From positions 124,001 to 188,000 of the forward strand of contig NZ_QGLP01000006.1 of assembly GCF_003202915.1 (NCBI RefSeq): a stretch of DNA of 64,000 nt. Reading direction: 5' to 3'. The position numbers were made by a program, and so were the translations under genes. Source of the stretch: Gilliamella apicola. Its GTDB lineage: Bacteria > Pseudomonadota > Gammaproteobacteria > Enterobacterales > Orbaceae. Each line of letters opens with the position of its first letter. Positions within the stretch are counted from its first letter, which is position 1. The notes under the pieces were generated by a model, which worked only from the letters and a program-made list of their open reading frames with translations, made no database searches and had not been told where the DNA came from. Shown piece by piece: positions 30,112 to 38,705 of the stretch.

Positions 30112-30852
30112 CTATACTTTATGAACAATAATTCCCCTATCTTTTAGTGATTTTTCCATATCGGCGCTGATATTTTTATCGGTAATTATTTGTTTAAAAT
30201 TATCGGAATCAATAGTATATGGATAAACAAGACCAAATTTAGAGGAATCTGAAATTACAAAATTTTCCGCACCTTTATTCAACACCGCATTAATTACTTC
30301 AGCACGCATCATGTCTCTTCCTGTAAAACCGATATCCGGAGTGTAACCATCAATTCCCAAAAAGCTTTTATTGAAGTGAGTTTGATTAATACAAGTTCGG
30401 GTTAAAGGACCTATCAAACTTTCGCTTTTCGCTTGTAACAAGCCCCCAAATAAAATGACATCAAATGGTGCATCACGTAATAGCGATGCTATATAGGTAC
30501 AAACAGTTATAACAACTATTTCACCTTTGAAGTTGAGCAGTTCTCGAGCTAATAATGAATTGGTACTACCGCCTTCGATAAATACAGAATCGCCTTCATT
30601 GATTAGGCTTAATGAATATTTGGCTAATTTCTGTTTTAGTGAAAAGTTGACATCTAACCTTTCGCTCATTGAATCACGATCAAGGATCTCAGCAAAACCA
30701 TGGGAACGTTTAACATAGTTTTGCTGTTCAAGAATGGATAGATCATTACGAATAGTAACCAGTGATACATTAGTTAGTACCGCTAACTCATTCACACTAA
30801 TCTTCTTTTTACTATTAATCAACTCTAAGATTATTTGGTGACGCTTATTCAT
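30112..30852 (-). CDS. DeoR-family transcription regulator
   Basis: Regulator of 246 aa: winged helix at residues 5-57 (ISVNELAVLTNVSLVTIRNDLSILEQ) and DeoRC sugar-phosphate sensor domain with FIEGGSTN, VILFGGLL and FLGIDGYTPDIGFTGRDM. It lies 68 bp after the orphan IIC gene in the ROK-IIC-deoR set, at the centre of the cluster. Position makes it the best candidate to bind the shared AATAACTTTC operators, with a phosphorylated substrate as inducer. A second, similar DeoR gene lies at 37950. Confidence 0.88.
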   Translation of the reverse strand: MNKRHQIILELINSKKKISVNELAVLTNVSLVTIRNDLSILEQQNYVKRSHGFAEILDRDSMSERLDVNFSLKQKLAKYSLSLINEGDSVFIEGGSTNSLLARELLNFKGEIVVITVCTYIASLLRDAPFDVILFGGLLQAKSESLIGPLTRTCINQTHFNKSFLGIDGYTPDIGFTGRDMMRAEVINAVLNKGAENFVISDSSKFGLVYPYTIDSDNFKQIITDKNISADMEKSLKDRGIIVHKV

Positions 30853-30920
30853 ATATCCTATCTATTCTGTCAATTTAGAGATAATCAATATGATACCCAA
30901 ATTTGACCAAATAGGTAAGA

Positions 30921-32072
30921 TCAATTGTTAGTAATTGATAGCTCAGCTTGACTAAATTTAGCTAATTCTAATTTTTTATGGCAACTTAAGGTAAATAAAA
31001 AGCCGACTAAAAATCCTACCATTACAGCTGCTATAAACCCCCAAAATGCCACCCCCATAAATACCGGCAATGTAACCAGTCCAGGGAAAGCAAATGACAT
31101 TGCCGAATTAGCAAAATAGCCCGTCATAGCACCACCAATCGCACCGCCAAGGCAGACACCTATCATCGGTTTTTTAAGTGGTAAATTAACCCCATACATG
31201 GCGGGTTCAGTAATGCCAAATAACGCTGATATTCCTGCTGAAAAACAGATAAATTTGAATTGTTTATTTTTAGCTAACAAGAATACGGCAAACGCTGATC
31301 CTGCCTGAGCAAATACAGCTGGTCCCATCATGGCGAGAATCGTATCAAATCCATTTAAGTTAATATTATTTAAAGCCAGTGGGATTAAACACCAATGAAA
31401 ACCAAAAATGACCATTAACTGAATAAGACCACCCAATATAAAGCCAGCTAAAATCGGACTGGTTTGATAGACCGATTGATATCCAATTGCCAGATATTTA
31501 CTAATCCCAACCCCTAATGGTCCCAATGTGGATAATGTTAAAGTAGAAATAAGAATAATACTAAGTAGTGGTGTTAAAAAGCCACTCACAACATCCGGTA
31601 ATATTTTCTTAAACAATAATTCAACATAATGCAAAATGCCAACTGCTAATATGATCGGAATCACGCTAGCACTATAGGTAACTGGATAAATAGTTAAGCC
31701 GATAAAGTTAATCGTCTCACCTTTATCTAACATCTCAACAAGACTTGGATAAAGTAAAATTCCAGCAATAACCACCGCGGTATAAGGGTTAGCTCCAAAT
31801 TTTTTAGCTGAAGTATAAGCAAGTAGCATCGGTAAAAAATAAAAAAGACTATTTGCCATTGCATGTAAAATTTTATAGGAGTCACTTTCCATAGCGATAC
31901 AATCTGTAGTTTGCAAAATAGCTACGATTCCAATCAAAATACCACATGCACATAATTGATTAACAAACGGGAGAAAAATACCCGATATGCCATCTATCAG
32001 TACATCAATAACCACTAAAAATTTAGCTTTTGTAGGGGGATTCACTTCATCAATGGTGATTGTGTTCATCAT
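30921..32072 (-). CDS. Orphan PTS glucoside-type IIC permease without IIB or IIA domain
   Basis: Membrane protein of 383 aa with about ten hydrophobic segments. The motifs FHWCLIPLALNNIN and SALFGITEPAMYGVNLPLKKP mark the glucose/beta-glucoside IIC family. Normal members (BglF, TreB, ScrA) begin with a IIB domain carrying a CxxxTR-type Cys; none is present and no matching IIB gene is in the window. It is 12 bp after the ROK kinase gene. Either it borrows a IIB from elsewhere or it works as a facilitator whose sugar is phosphorylated inside by the ROK kinase. GAGG precedes the start. Confidence 0.85.
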   Translation of the reverse strand: MMNTITIDEVNPPTKAKFLVVIDVLIDGISGIFLPFVNQLCACGILIGIVAILQTTDCIAMESDSYKILHAMANSLFYFLPMLLAYTSAKKFGANPYTAVVIAGILLYPSLVEMLDKGETINFIGLTIYPVTYSASVIPIILAVGILHYVELLFKKILPDVVSGFLTPLLSIILISTLTLSTLGPLGVGISKYLAIGYQSVYQTSPILAGFILGGLIQLMVIFGFHWCLIPLALNNINLNGFDTILAMMGPAVFAQAGSAFAVFLLAKNKQFKFICFSAGISALFGITEPAMYGVNLPLKKPMIGVCLGGAIGGAMTGYFANSAMSFAFPGLVTLPVFMGVAFWGFIAAVMVGFLVGFLFTLSCHKKLELAKFSQAELSITNN

Positions 32073-32084
32073 GATTACCTCAAA

Positions 32085-33038
32085 TTAAAATAGTAACTCG
32101 GCAGCACCAACTATGCCGAAATCATCGCCTAATTCAGCTTCTTTAAAATAGACAGGTAAATCACAATGATTCAAATCATTAAACATACTCTTAACTGGAT
32201 CAAATAATTTATCACCAATATTTAACAATCCGCCACCAAGCACAAAACAGTTAATATTTAATGCTGAATAAAGGTTATAAAGCCAAACTGCCATATATTT
32301 AGCCATTTGATCTATCGCCCAAATAGATAATGAATCGTCTAAATCATAAGCCTGACTAATATGTAACACATCAATAGCATCGTGCGAACCTGCCATATCA
32401 AGCATAATGGTTTTATGACCTTCAAGGATCTTTTGTTTAACATGTTTTACAATCATCGCACCAGAACAATACGACATAAGACAACCACGATTACCACAGC
32501 CACATTCAATGCCTTCCCCTGGTGTAGCAATCATATGACCAGTCTCTCCAGCCCAACCATAGCGACCACGAAATAGCTTATTATCAATAATAATCCCTGT
32601 TGAAATACCAGTACTGACAGGACAATAGAGCATATGTGTAAAACCACGACCTGCGCCATTACGGTGTTCAGCTAAAGCAGCAGTATGCGCATCGTTATCA
32701 AGCATAATTCGAATATTACCGCCTAATTTTTTATATAAATAGCTACGCGCAGGGAAATCTTTTATCTTTGGTAAGTTTGCCGTTTTCATAATACGGCCTT
32801 CTTCATAAAAAATATAAGAAGGCATACCTATGCCAACACCGCGTAGATTGGAGTAATGAATCTGGTGTTGATTAAGAATAGCATTCACATTATCAGCAAT
32901 TTCATCAAAAAAAGCTTGTCCATCTAAATTTGCATTAGTCGGTAATCTATTTTTAAAGATGAGATTTTTATTGCTATCAAAAAGTCCATATGCAGTTTTA
33001 GTACCACCAACATCAATCCCAATAGTAAAATTATTCAT
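32085..33038 (-). CDS. ROK-family sugar kinase
   Basis: ATP-dependent hexose-type kinase, 317 aa. It has the phosphate-binding GIDVGGTKT at residues 7-15, LDNDAHTAALAE with the catalytic Asp, GWAGETGHM, and the zinc-binding CGCGNRGC. The Glu normally following this motif (GCxE) is Met here (GCLMSYCSG), which may alter sugar specificity. The frame opens at an ATG at 33050, but ATGAGGAATAACATG puts AGGA 6 nt before the ATG at 33038, the likely start. No DNA-binding domain is present, so it is a kinase rather than a NagC-type repressor. Divergent from pflE. Confidence 0.88.
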   Translation of the reverse strand: MNNFTIGIDVGGTKTAYGLFDSNKNLIFKNRLPTNANLDGQAFFDEIADNVNAILNQHQIHYSNLRGVGIGMPSYIFYEEGRIMKTANLPKIKDFPARSYLYKKLGGNIRIMLDNDAHTAALAEHRNGAGRGFTHMLYCPVSTGISTGIIIDNKLFRGRYGWAGETGHMIATPGEGIECGCGNRGCLMSYCSGAMIVKHVKQKILEGHKTIMLDMAGSHDAIDVLHISQAYDLDDSLSIWAIDQMAKYMAVWLYNLYSALNINCFVLGGGLLNIGDKLFDPVKSMFNDLNHCDLPVYFKEAELGDDFGIVGAAELLF

Positions 33039-33084
33039 GTTATTCCTCATTATTACTTGTCTCTTTATTTTTGATTAAAACATA

Positions 33085-33107
33085 AATAACTTTCGATCGA
33101 AAAATTA
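33085..33107 (-). promoter_or_regulatory. Operator copy upstream of the ROK kinase gene
   Basis: AATAACTTTCGATCGAAAAATTA, holding the perfect 12-bp palindrome TTTCGATCGAAA (33091-33102), 47 bp before the ROK start. Confidence 0.68.
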
Positions 33108-33140
33108 ACGACTTACAAATGAATATTTTAATTTTAAAAA

Positions 33141-33223
33141 TGTGATCTAGATCTTAATTTTAAATTTTATGCTCAAAAATGTGATCTAGATCACAGACGC
33201 TTTCGTTCGAAAGTTATTATTAT
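33141..33223 (+). promoter_or_regulatory. pflE promoter: two CRP-like sites and an operator
   Basis: TGTGATCTAGATCACA at 33180-33195 is a perfect 16-bp CRP palindrome. A second site TGTGATCTAGATCTTA lies 39 bp upstream (33141-33156) and may serve the divergent ROK gene. CTTTCGTTCGAAAGTTATT (33200-33218), an operator copy, sits between the CRP site and a -10 TATTAT (33218-33223). The CRP centre is about -41.5 from the expected start near 33229. Activation and repression elements are interleaved. Confidence 0.72.
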
Positions 33224-33247
33224 GTAGCAAAGATAAGGGAGCAATGT

Positions 33248-34147
33248 ATGATTTTTAATTTACAACGATATTCCACTCATGATGGACCCGGAATTCGAAC
33301 AGTAGTCTTCTTGAAAGGTTGTTCTTTAGGCTGTTTTTGGTGTCAAAACCCAGAAAGCCAATCGGCTAAGCAAGAAATCCTGTTTGATGAAAGGCTTTGC
33401 ATTAGTGATTGTGATCTTTGTTCTGCATCTTGCCCAAATTTAATCAAAAAATCAAATGGACACATTCAGATTAATCGAAAAGCAGCCGAACAAACTGACT
33501 ATCAAAAAATACAAAACGTTTGTCCTAGTTTAGCATTAACTGTATGTGGTGAATCACTATCAGTACAGGATGTGATGCAAACTATCGATAGGGATAGTCC
33601 GTTTTATCAACGTACCGGTGGTGGCGTAACTTTGTCGGGTGGTGAACCTTTTATGCAACCTAAATTAAGCCAAGAAATACTTGCTGCTTGCAAACAACAA
33701 GGCTATCACACTGCGGTTGAAACGTGTTTGCATGTGCCATGGAAAAATATTGAAGCGTCATTGCCATATTTAGATCTTTTCTTGGCGGATTTAAAACATA
33801 CTGACGAATCGATTTTTTATGCCTGGACCAAAGGTTCAGCTAAACGGATTTTAAAAAATTTTCAGCACTTAGCAAAGACAAACAAAAAGATCACAGTCCG
33901 AGTGCCATTAATTCAAGGATTTAATGCTGATGAGAAATCGATAAAAAGTATTGTTGATTTTGTTGCTAACGAAATACCGACAGATGAGATCCACTTTTTA
34001 CCGTATCACACATTAGGTATCAACAAATATAAAATGCTCGATCTGCCATATCATGCACCTAAAGAGCCACTAAACGACGAAAACATCATCGATTTTGCAA
34101 CCCATTACGCCCAACAAAAACAGTTAACCGCTGTTTTACGAGGATAA
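33248..34147 (+). CDS. pflE: Glycyl-radical-enzyme activase (PflE type)
   Basis: Radical SAM enzyme that installs the glycyl radical on PflF. The 299-aa protein has the SAM-cluster cysteines C25, C29 and C32 (GCSLGCFWC), a ferredoxin-like insert with further cysteines between about residues 52 and 98, and GGGVTLSGGEPFMQP. It matches the E. coli YbiY/PflE sequence almost end to end (FNLQRYSTHDGPGIRTVVFLKG at the start). GGGAG is 6 nt before the ATG. It is 14 bp upstream of pflF. Oxygen-sensitive chemistry implies use under anaerobic conditions. Confidence 0.95.
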   Translation: MIFNLQRYSTHDGPGIRTVVFLKGCSLGCFWCQNPESQSAKQEILFDERLCISDCDLCSASCPNLIKKSNGHIQINRKAAEQTDYQKIQNVCPSLALTVCGESLSVQDVMQTIDRDSPFYQRTGGGVTLSGGEPFMQPKLSQEILAACKQQGYHTAVETCLHVPWKNIEASLPYLDLFLADLKHTDESIFYAWTKGSAKRILKNFQHLAKTNKKITVRVPLIQGFNADEKSIKSIVDFVANEIPTDEIHFLPYHTLGINKYKMLDLPYHAPKEPLNDENIIDFATHYAQQKQLTAVLRG

Positions 34148-34161
34148 CCAAGGAGAACCTT

Positions 34162-36594
34162 ATGTCTACTCTAGACCTGACTACTGTCACACCAAGGATC
34201 CAAGCACATAAAAATGCATTGATTCATATTATTAAACCACCGATTTGTGTAGAACGCGCAGAGCATTATACCGAATCTTACCAAGAACATTTGGCACAAC
34301 CCGTGGTATTACGTCGTGCTTATGCTTTAGCCAATCACCTAAATAAAAAAACAATTTGGATAAAACACGATGAATTAATTGTGGGTAACCAAGCTTCTGC
34401 ACCAAGAGCGGCACCCATATTTCCTGAATACACTGTTGGTTGGGTAGAAAAAGAAATTGATGTATTAGGTGATCGCCCAGGCGCAGGATTTGAAGTCACC
34501 GAACATGACAAGGAAGTCTTACACCGCGTTTGCCCATGGTGGCATGGTCAAACAGTACTTGATCGCTGTTATGCACTATTTAGTGATGAACACAAATCAT
34601 TACTCGATACTGTGATGATCAAAGCCGAAGGCAATATGAACTCAGGTGATGCTCATCTTGCTGTTAACTTCCCATTTATTCTGGAAAAAGGCATTGATGG
34701 TATTATTGATAAAATTAAGGAACGTCGTAGTCGCATTAATACCACTGATTTTGATGATTTTCATAAAGATCACTTCCTAAAAGCATCAGAAATCTCCATG
34801 CTAGCCATGAGTAAATATATTGAACGTTATGCTCAATTAGCCCGTGAAATGGCAACTAAAGAAGAACGTTCATGGCGTAAAGATGAACTATTACAAATTG
34901 CTAAAAACTGTGAGGTTATCGCTCATAAACCACCAGAAACATTCTGGCAAGCTGTTCAATTATGCTATTTTGTCATGTTATTGTTACAAATCGAATCAAA
35001 TGGTCACTCGGTATCGTTTGGACGCATGGACCAATATCTCTCTTCATGGTATGAAAAAGATGTTGAGCAAGATAAAACATTAACTCGCGAAGCAGCTATT
35101 GAGTTATTACACAGCTGTTGGTTGAAACTGTTAGAAGTCAATAAAATCCGTTCAGGCTCACACTCTAAAAGCTCAGCCGGTAGCCCGATGTATCAAAACG
35201 TGACGATTGGTGGGCAAAAACTGGTCGATGATGTACCTGCTGATGCCGTAAACTCATTATCTTATGCTATTTTAGAGTCTTGTGGACGCTTAAAATCCAC
35301 CCAACCTAACTTAAGTGTCCGTTATCATGCTGGAATGAGTGATGACTTTTTAGATGCTTGCGTACAAGTTATCCGTTGTGGCTTTGGTATGCCGGCGTTT
35401 AATAATGATGAAATCGTTATTCCTGAATTTATTAAACTCGGTGTCGAACGCCAAGATGCTTATGAATATTCAGCAATCGGTTGTATTGAAACAGCAGTAC
35501 CGGGTAAATGGGGTTATCGCTGTACAGGAATGAGCTTTATTAACTTTGCACGTGTGGCATTAGCGACATTAGAAGGTGGTAAAGATGCCACCAGTGGTGT
35601 AGTTTATTTACCACAAGAACAAGCCTTAAGTAAAAATAACTTCAAAAGTTTTGACGAAGTCAAAGCACAGTGGGATAAACAAATTCGCTACTATACGCGA
35701 AAATCAATCGAAATTGAGTATGTGATTGATACTATCCTAGAAGAAAATGCGCATGACATTATCTGCTCAGTATTAGTCGATGATTGTATCGAACGCGGTA
35801 AAACCCTTAAACAAGGTGGCGCGAAATATGATTGGGTATCCGGTTTACAAGTCGGACTGGCTAATACCACTAACAGCTTTGAAGCAGTTAAAAAATTAAT
35901 TTTTGATGAACACATCATCAAACAAGCCGATTTAGCTAAAGCATTAGCGGAAAACTTTGCCGGCTCTGCGGGTGAACAATTACGTCAACGCCTACTTAAT
36001 GGTGCACCAAAATATGGTAATGATAATGATGAAGTAGATTATCTTTTAGCTGAACTATATAACTACTACATTGACGAGTTAAAAAATTATCGCAATCCTC
36101 GCTATGGTCGTGGTCCAATTGGTGGTACTTATTATGCTGGTACTTCATCTATCTCTGCCAATGTACCATTTGGCGCTCAAACCGCTGCAACACCAGATGG
36201 TCGTAAAGCATGGACACCGTTAGCCGAAGGTGCCAGCCCTTCATCCGGTACAGATACCTTAGGACCAACAGCAGTATTTAACTCATTAGGTAAATTACCA
36301 ACGGATAAGATTCTTGGTGGCGTGCTGTTAAACCAAAAACTCAACCCATCCACTTTAGACAATCCGCGTGATAAGTTAAAACTCATGATGATGTTAAGAA
36401 CATTCTTTGAAGTGCATAAAGGATGGCATGTTCAATATAATGTTGTTTCACGTGATACATTACTTGCAGCGAAAGCACATCCGGATCAATATCGTGACTT
36501 AGTTGTCCGTGTTGCTGGTTATTCCGCATTCTTTACAGCACTATCACCCGATACTCAGGATGATATTATCGCCAGAACAGAACACGTTATCTAA
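34162..36594 (+). CDS. pflF: Glycyl radical enzyme PflF/YbiW (anhydroglucitol-6-phosphate lyase type)
   Basis: Glycyl radical enzyme of 810 aa, the same length as E. coli YbiW and similar throughout. The thiyl-radical Cys441 lies in YSAIGCIETA and the glycyl radical Gly786 in VVRVAGYSAFF. E. coli YbiW was long called a formate acetyltransferase-like protein. As I recall, recent work assigns it ring-opening of 1,5-anhydroglucitol-6-phosphate to 1-deoxyfructose-6-phosphate. The presence of fsa and gldA under the same operator supports that role here. It lacks the CC active-site pair of true pyruvate formate-lyase. A strong terminator follows. Family membership is firm; the exact substrate is inferred. 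Confidence 0.93.
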   Translation: MSTLDLTTVTPRIQAHKNALIHIIKPPICVERAEHYTESYQEHLAQPVVLRRAYALANHLNKKTIWIKHDELIVGNQASAPRAAPIFPEYTVGWVEKEIDVLGDRPGAGFEVTEHDKEVLHRVCPWWHGQTVLDRCYALFSDEHKSLLDTVMIKAEGNMNSGDAHLAVNFPFILEKGIDGIIDKIKERRSRINTTDFDDFHKDHFLKASEISMLAMSKYIERYAQLAREMATKEERSWRKDELLQIAKNCEVIAHKPPETFWQAVQLCYFVMLLLQIESNGHSVSFGRMDQYLSSWYEKDVEQDKTLTREAAIELLHSCWLKLLEVNKIRSGSHSKSSAGSPMYQNVTIGGQKLVDDVPADAVNSLSYAILESCGRLKSTQPNLSVRYHAGMSDDFLDACVQVIRCGFGMPAFNNDEIVIPEFIKLGVERQDAYEYSAIGCIETAVPGKWGYRCTGMSFINFARVALATLEGGKDATSGVVYLPQEQALSKNNFKSFDEVKAQWDKQIRYYTRKSIEIEYVIDTILEENAHDIICSVLVDDCIERGKTLKQGGAKYDWVSGLQVGLANTTNSFEAVKKLIFDEHIIKQADLAKALAENFAGSAGEQLRQRLLNGAPKYGNDNDEVDYLLAELYNYYIDELKNYRNPRYGRGPIGGTYYAGTSSISANVPFGAQTAATPDGRKAWTPLAEGASPSSGTDTLGPTAVFNSLGKLPTDKILGGVLLNQKLNPSTLDNPRDKLKLMMMLRTFFEVHKGWHVQYNVVSRDTLLAAKAHPDQYRDLVVRVAGYSAFFTALSPDTQDDIIARTEHVI

Positions 36595-36625
36595 TTAATA
36601 GCTAATTTATAAACCTCAGCAATTT

Positions 36626-36653
36626 AAAGACCTACTCTTGTAGGTCTTTTTTA
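36626..36653 (+). terminator. Intrinsic terminator of pflE-pflF
   Basis: Stem AAAGACCTAC / GTAGGTCTTT with loop TCTT and a following T-run, 32 bp after pflF. Confidence 0.92.
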
Positions 36654-36689
36654 ATGATTTTATTAATTCTATTAAGTAATAAGGCAAAA

Positions 36690-37553
36690 TTATTTTTGCT
36701 CAACAGGTTGGATCCACATTTGCTTATTTTTAAAATCAATTTTAACTCTGTTTTTACTTAAAAAGTCAGCGCCTAATAATCCGTCAGATTGAAATTCATT
36801 AGGAAATGAATCAATTATTATTGGCAGAACACTATCATTCGCGACATTATTCACATCAAGTGATATAGATTTAAAATTATCTTCAGGATCGCTTATTTTA
36901 ATTGATTCTGGTGAAAGTGATTGTTGTTTGATAAGTGATACCGTCGCCCCGGTATCTAAAACCATTTTATAATTCTTGATACCGTCAGACAGAGTGACGA
37001 CCAAACCTTCATCATTTAAATCAAAGGGGATAGCAACCCAATTTGGATTTAAGTCGGTTGAAGTATCATCTGATATCGTTATATTACTTTCCGGATAATT
37101 GATAGTTAATACGTAACCATCAAACAACCCAAGCCCAATAACAGGTTTATCTTCATCTGTATCCTCACTATCATCAATAGTCGGATCGCTTGAAATAACT
37201 AATCCCCAATCCTTATATTCAACCACTTGCACCTTGTTAAAGGTAAAAGAATTTAATTCTAACTTGTTGACAATAAATGATTTAAGTTCTGTGACACCCC
37301 CAGAAAGATCAATCGATCTGATTTTTTCAGAGTTTTCCGTTTTATTAGGAATCTTATTAATTAAATCCATTGGTAGATGTAAAGCTATTTTCGAACCGGT
37401 ATCCAACGTCATGGTAATTTTTTCACCTTGAAAATCCATCATGATTAAAGGTAAATTATATTTGCTATCAAAAGTTATATCCCAAGTGACTTGAACACTT
37501 TGTGCAAAGTGGCTGATAAACAGCATGATTAGTAATAATATTTTTTTATTCAT
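36690..37553 (-). CDS. Secreted two-lobed aspartic-protease-like protein
   Basis: Protein of 287 aa with a signal peptide (about residues 1-19, cleavage near FAQS). It has two LDTG motifs, Asp51 (TLDTGSKIALHLP) and Asp201 (VLDTGATVSLI), 150 residues apart, each followed by a later Gly-rich hydrophobic strand (VIGLGLFDGY near 140, DGLLGADFL near 255). This is the layout of two tandem retropepsin-like lobes in one chain. Both catalytic Asp are kept, so it could be an active periplasmic or secreted peptidase. Very acidic stretch (DDSEDTDEDK) near 130. No operon partner; the neighbouring genes are unrelated. Confidence 0.7.
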   Translation of the reverse strand: MNKKILLLIMLFISHFAQSVQVTWDITFDSKYNLPLIMMDFQGEKITMTLDTGSKIALHLPMDLINKIPNKTENSEKIRSIDLSGGVTELKSFIVNKLELNSFTFNKVQVVEYKDWGLVISSDPTIDDSEDTDEDKPVIGLGLFDGYVLTINYPESNITISDDTSTDLNPNWVAIPFDLNDEGLVVTLSDGIKNYKMVLDTGATVSLIKQQSLSPESIKISDPEDNFKSISLDVNNVANDSVLPIIIDSFPNEFQSDGLLGADFLSKNRVKIDFKNKQMWIQPVEQK

Positions 37554-37949
37554 TGAACTATCCTCACTGTATTCTTATTCCTAATATCTCTTTTCAATTT
37601 GAAATTACTAAAAATGTTTATTATTGATCCTTTATTTTTTAGCTATTTTAATCGTTATTAATTGATAGACAACAATACAATTTCTATATCATGACTTTGT
37701 GTTTGCTACCCCTGATTATTCATTGTTTTTTGAGGTAGGATCAACAGAAACAGAAAATGAGATTACTGCCAAAATAAAATCGAATTTATATATCTATCCA
37801 AAAACCGATAGGCATCTTTTTTGTTTTGCCACTTTTATAATGACAAATGCCATGTAATTCATTACTATCTTTCCCTACGTGTTTATATCGATATTGATAT
37901 ATGGATATGGCGGTTTTATAACAGGTAACTATATTTATAACAGGTAATT
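37554..37949 (+). other. Divergent spacer with a tandem repeat at the deoR start
   Basis: This 396-bp gap holds the promoters of the protease-like gene and the second deoR. Immediately before the deoR ATG the sequence TTTATAACAGGTAAYTA occurs twice with a 19-bp period (37915-37931 and 37934-37950), duplicating an AGGTAA ribosome site. Nothing else is recognised. Confidence 0.5.
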
Positions 37950-38705
37950 ATGCTGTATTTAATGAATGAACGACAACAAGAGATTATTTATAAAGTTAAT
38001 GAACTCAATCAAGTTAGTGTCAATGAGTTAGCTGAACAATTTAATGTTTCTGTTGTGACCATTCGTCATGATCTCAATTTTTTAGAGCAAAACGGTTATT
38101 TAAAACGCGAGCATGGTTATGCCGTGGCAATCGATAGTGATAATCTTGACGCTCGCATGAAGATTAAATTCCCGTTAAAGCAAAAGATAGCTGAATACGC
38201 CGCCTCACTCGTCAATAACGATGAACATATCTTTATTGAAGGGGGGAGTACCAACGCCCTACTCGCCAGACATTTAGCCTACACACGTCGTATCACCCTA
38301 ATTACCTCAAGCTACTACATCGCTCAATTGCTAAAAAATACCGAATTAAAAGTGGTGGTCATTGGTGGCGAATATCAGAAGAAGAGTGAAAGTGTGGTCG
38401 GTGAACTTGCTTGCCTTGCGATAAAACATCTCCATTTTGACAAAGCATTTATTGGTATTGATGGCTTTTTACCAGATACTGGGTTTTCTGGTCGAAACCA
38501 AATGCGGACTGAGTTAGTTAATACCATATTAACCAAGCCTAGCGAAAACATCATCATCACTGATTCATCAAAGTTTGGTCAAAAACAGCCATATCAATTA
38601 TCGCCACTCGAAGCCATTCATCGGGTAATTACTGATCAGGCAATTAACATTGAAGATGAGCAGTATCTAACCGCGAAAAATATTATTGTTGATAAAGTTG
38701 TGTAA
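37950..38705 (+). CDS. Second DeoR-family regulator
   Basis: Regulator of 251 aa with the DeoR winged helix (VSVNELAEQFNVSVVTIRHDLNFLEQ) and the sugar-phosphate sensor domain (FIEGGSTNALLARHL, FIGIDGFLPDTGFSGRNQM). It is clearly a paralogue of the DeoR at 30112-30852. AGG lies 5-6 nt before the ATG at 37950; an ATG at 37962 has no such site. It stands alone, so its targets may be the anhydrohexitol cluster or distant genes. Confidence 0.86.
   Translation: MLYLMNERQQEIIYKVNELNQVSVNELAEQFNVSVVTIRHDLNFLEQNGYLKREHGYAVAIDSDNLDARMKIKFPLKQKIAEYAASLVNNDEHIFIEGGSTNALLARHLAYTRRITLITSSYYIAQLLKNTELKVVVIGGEYQKKSESVVGELACLAIKHLHFDKAFIGIDGFLPDTGFSGRNQMRTELVNTILTKPSENIIITDSSKFGQKQPYQLSPLEAIHRVITDQAINIEDEQYLTAKNIIVDKVV

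Noticed and set aside
36177-36386. Minus-strand frame within pflF
   Set aside because: A shadow of conserved pflF codons with no ribosome site or recognisable protein.
34162-36594. Pyruvate formate-lyase (PflB)
   Set aside because: The active site has a single Cys in GCIETA rather than the Cys-Cys pair of PflB, and the sequence follows YbiW/PflF instead.
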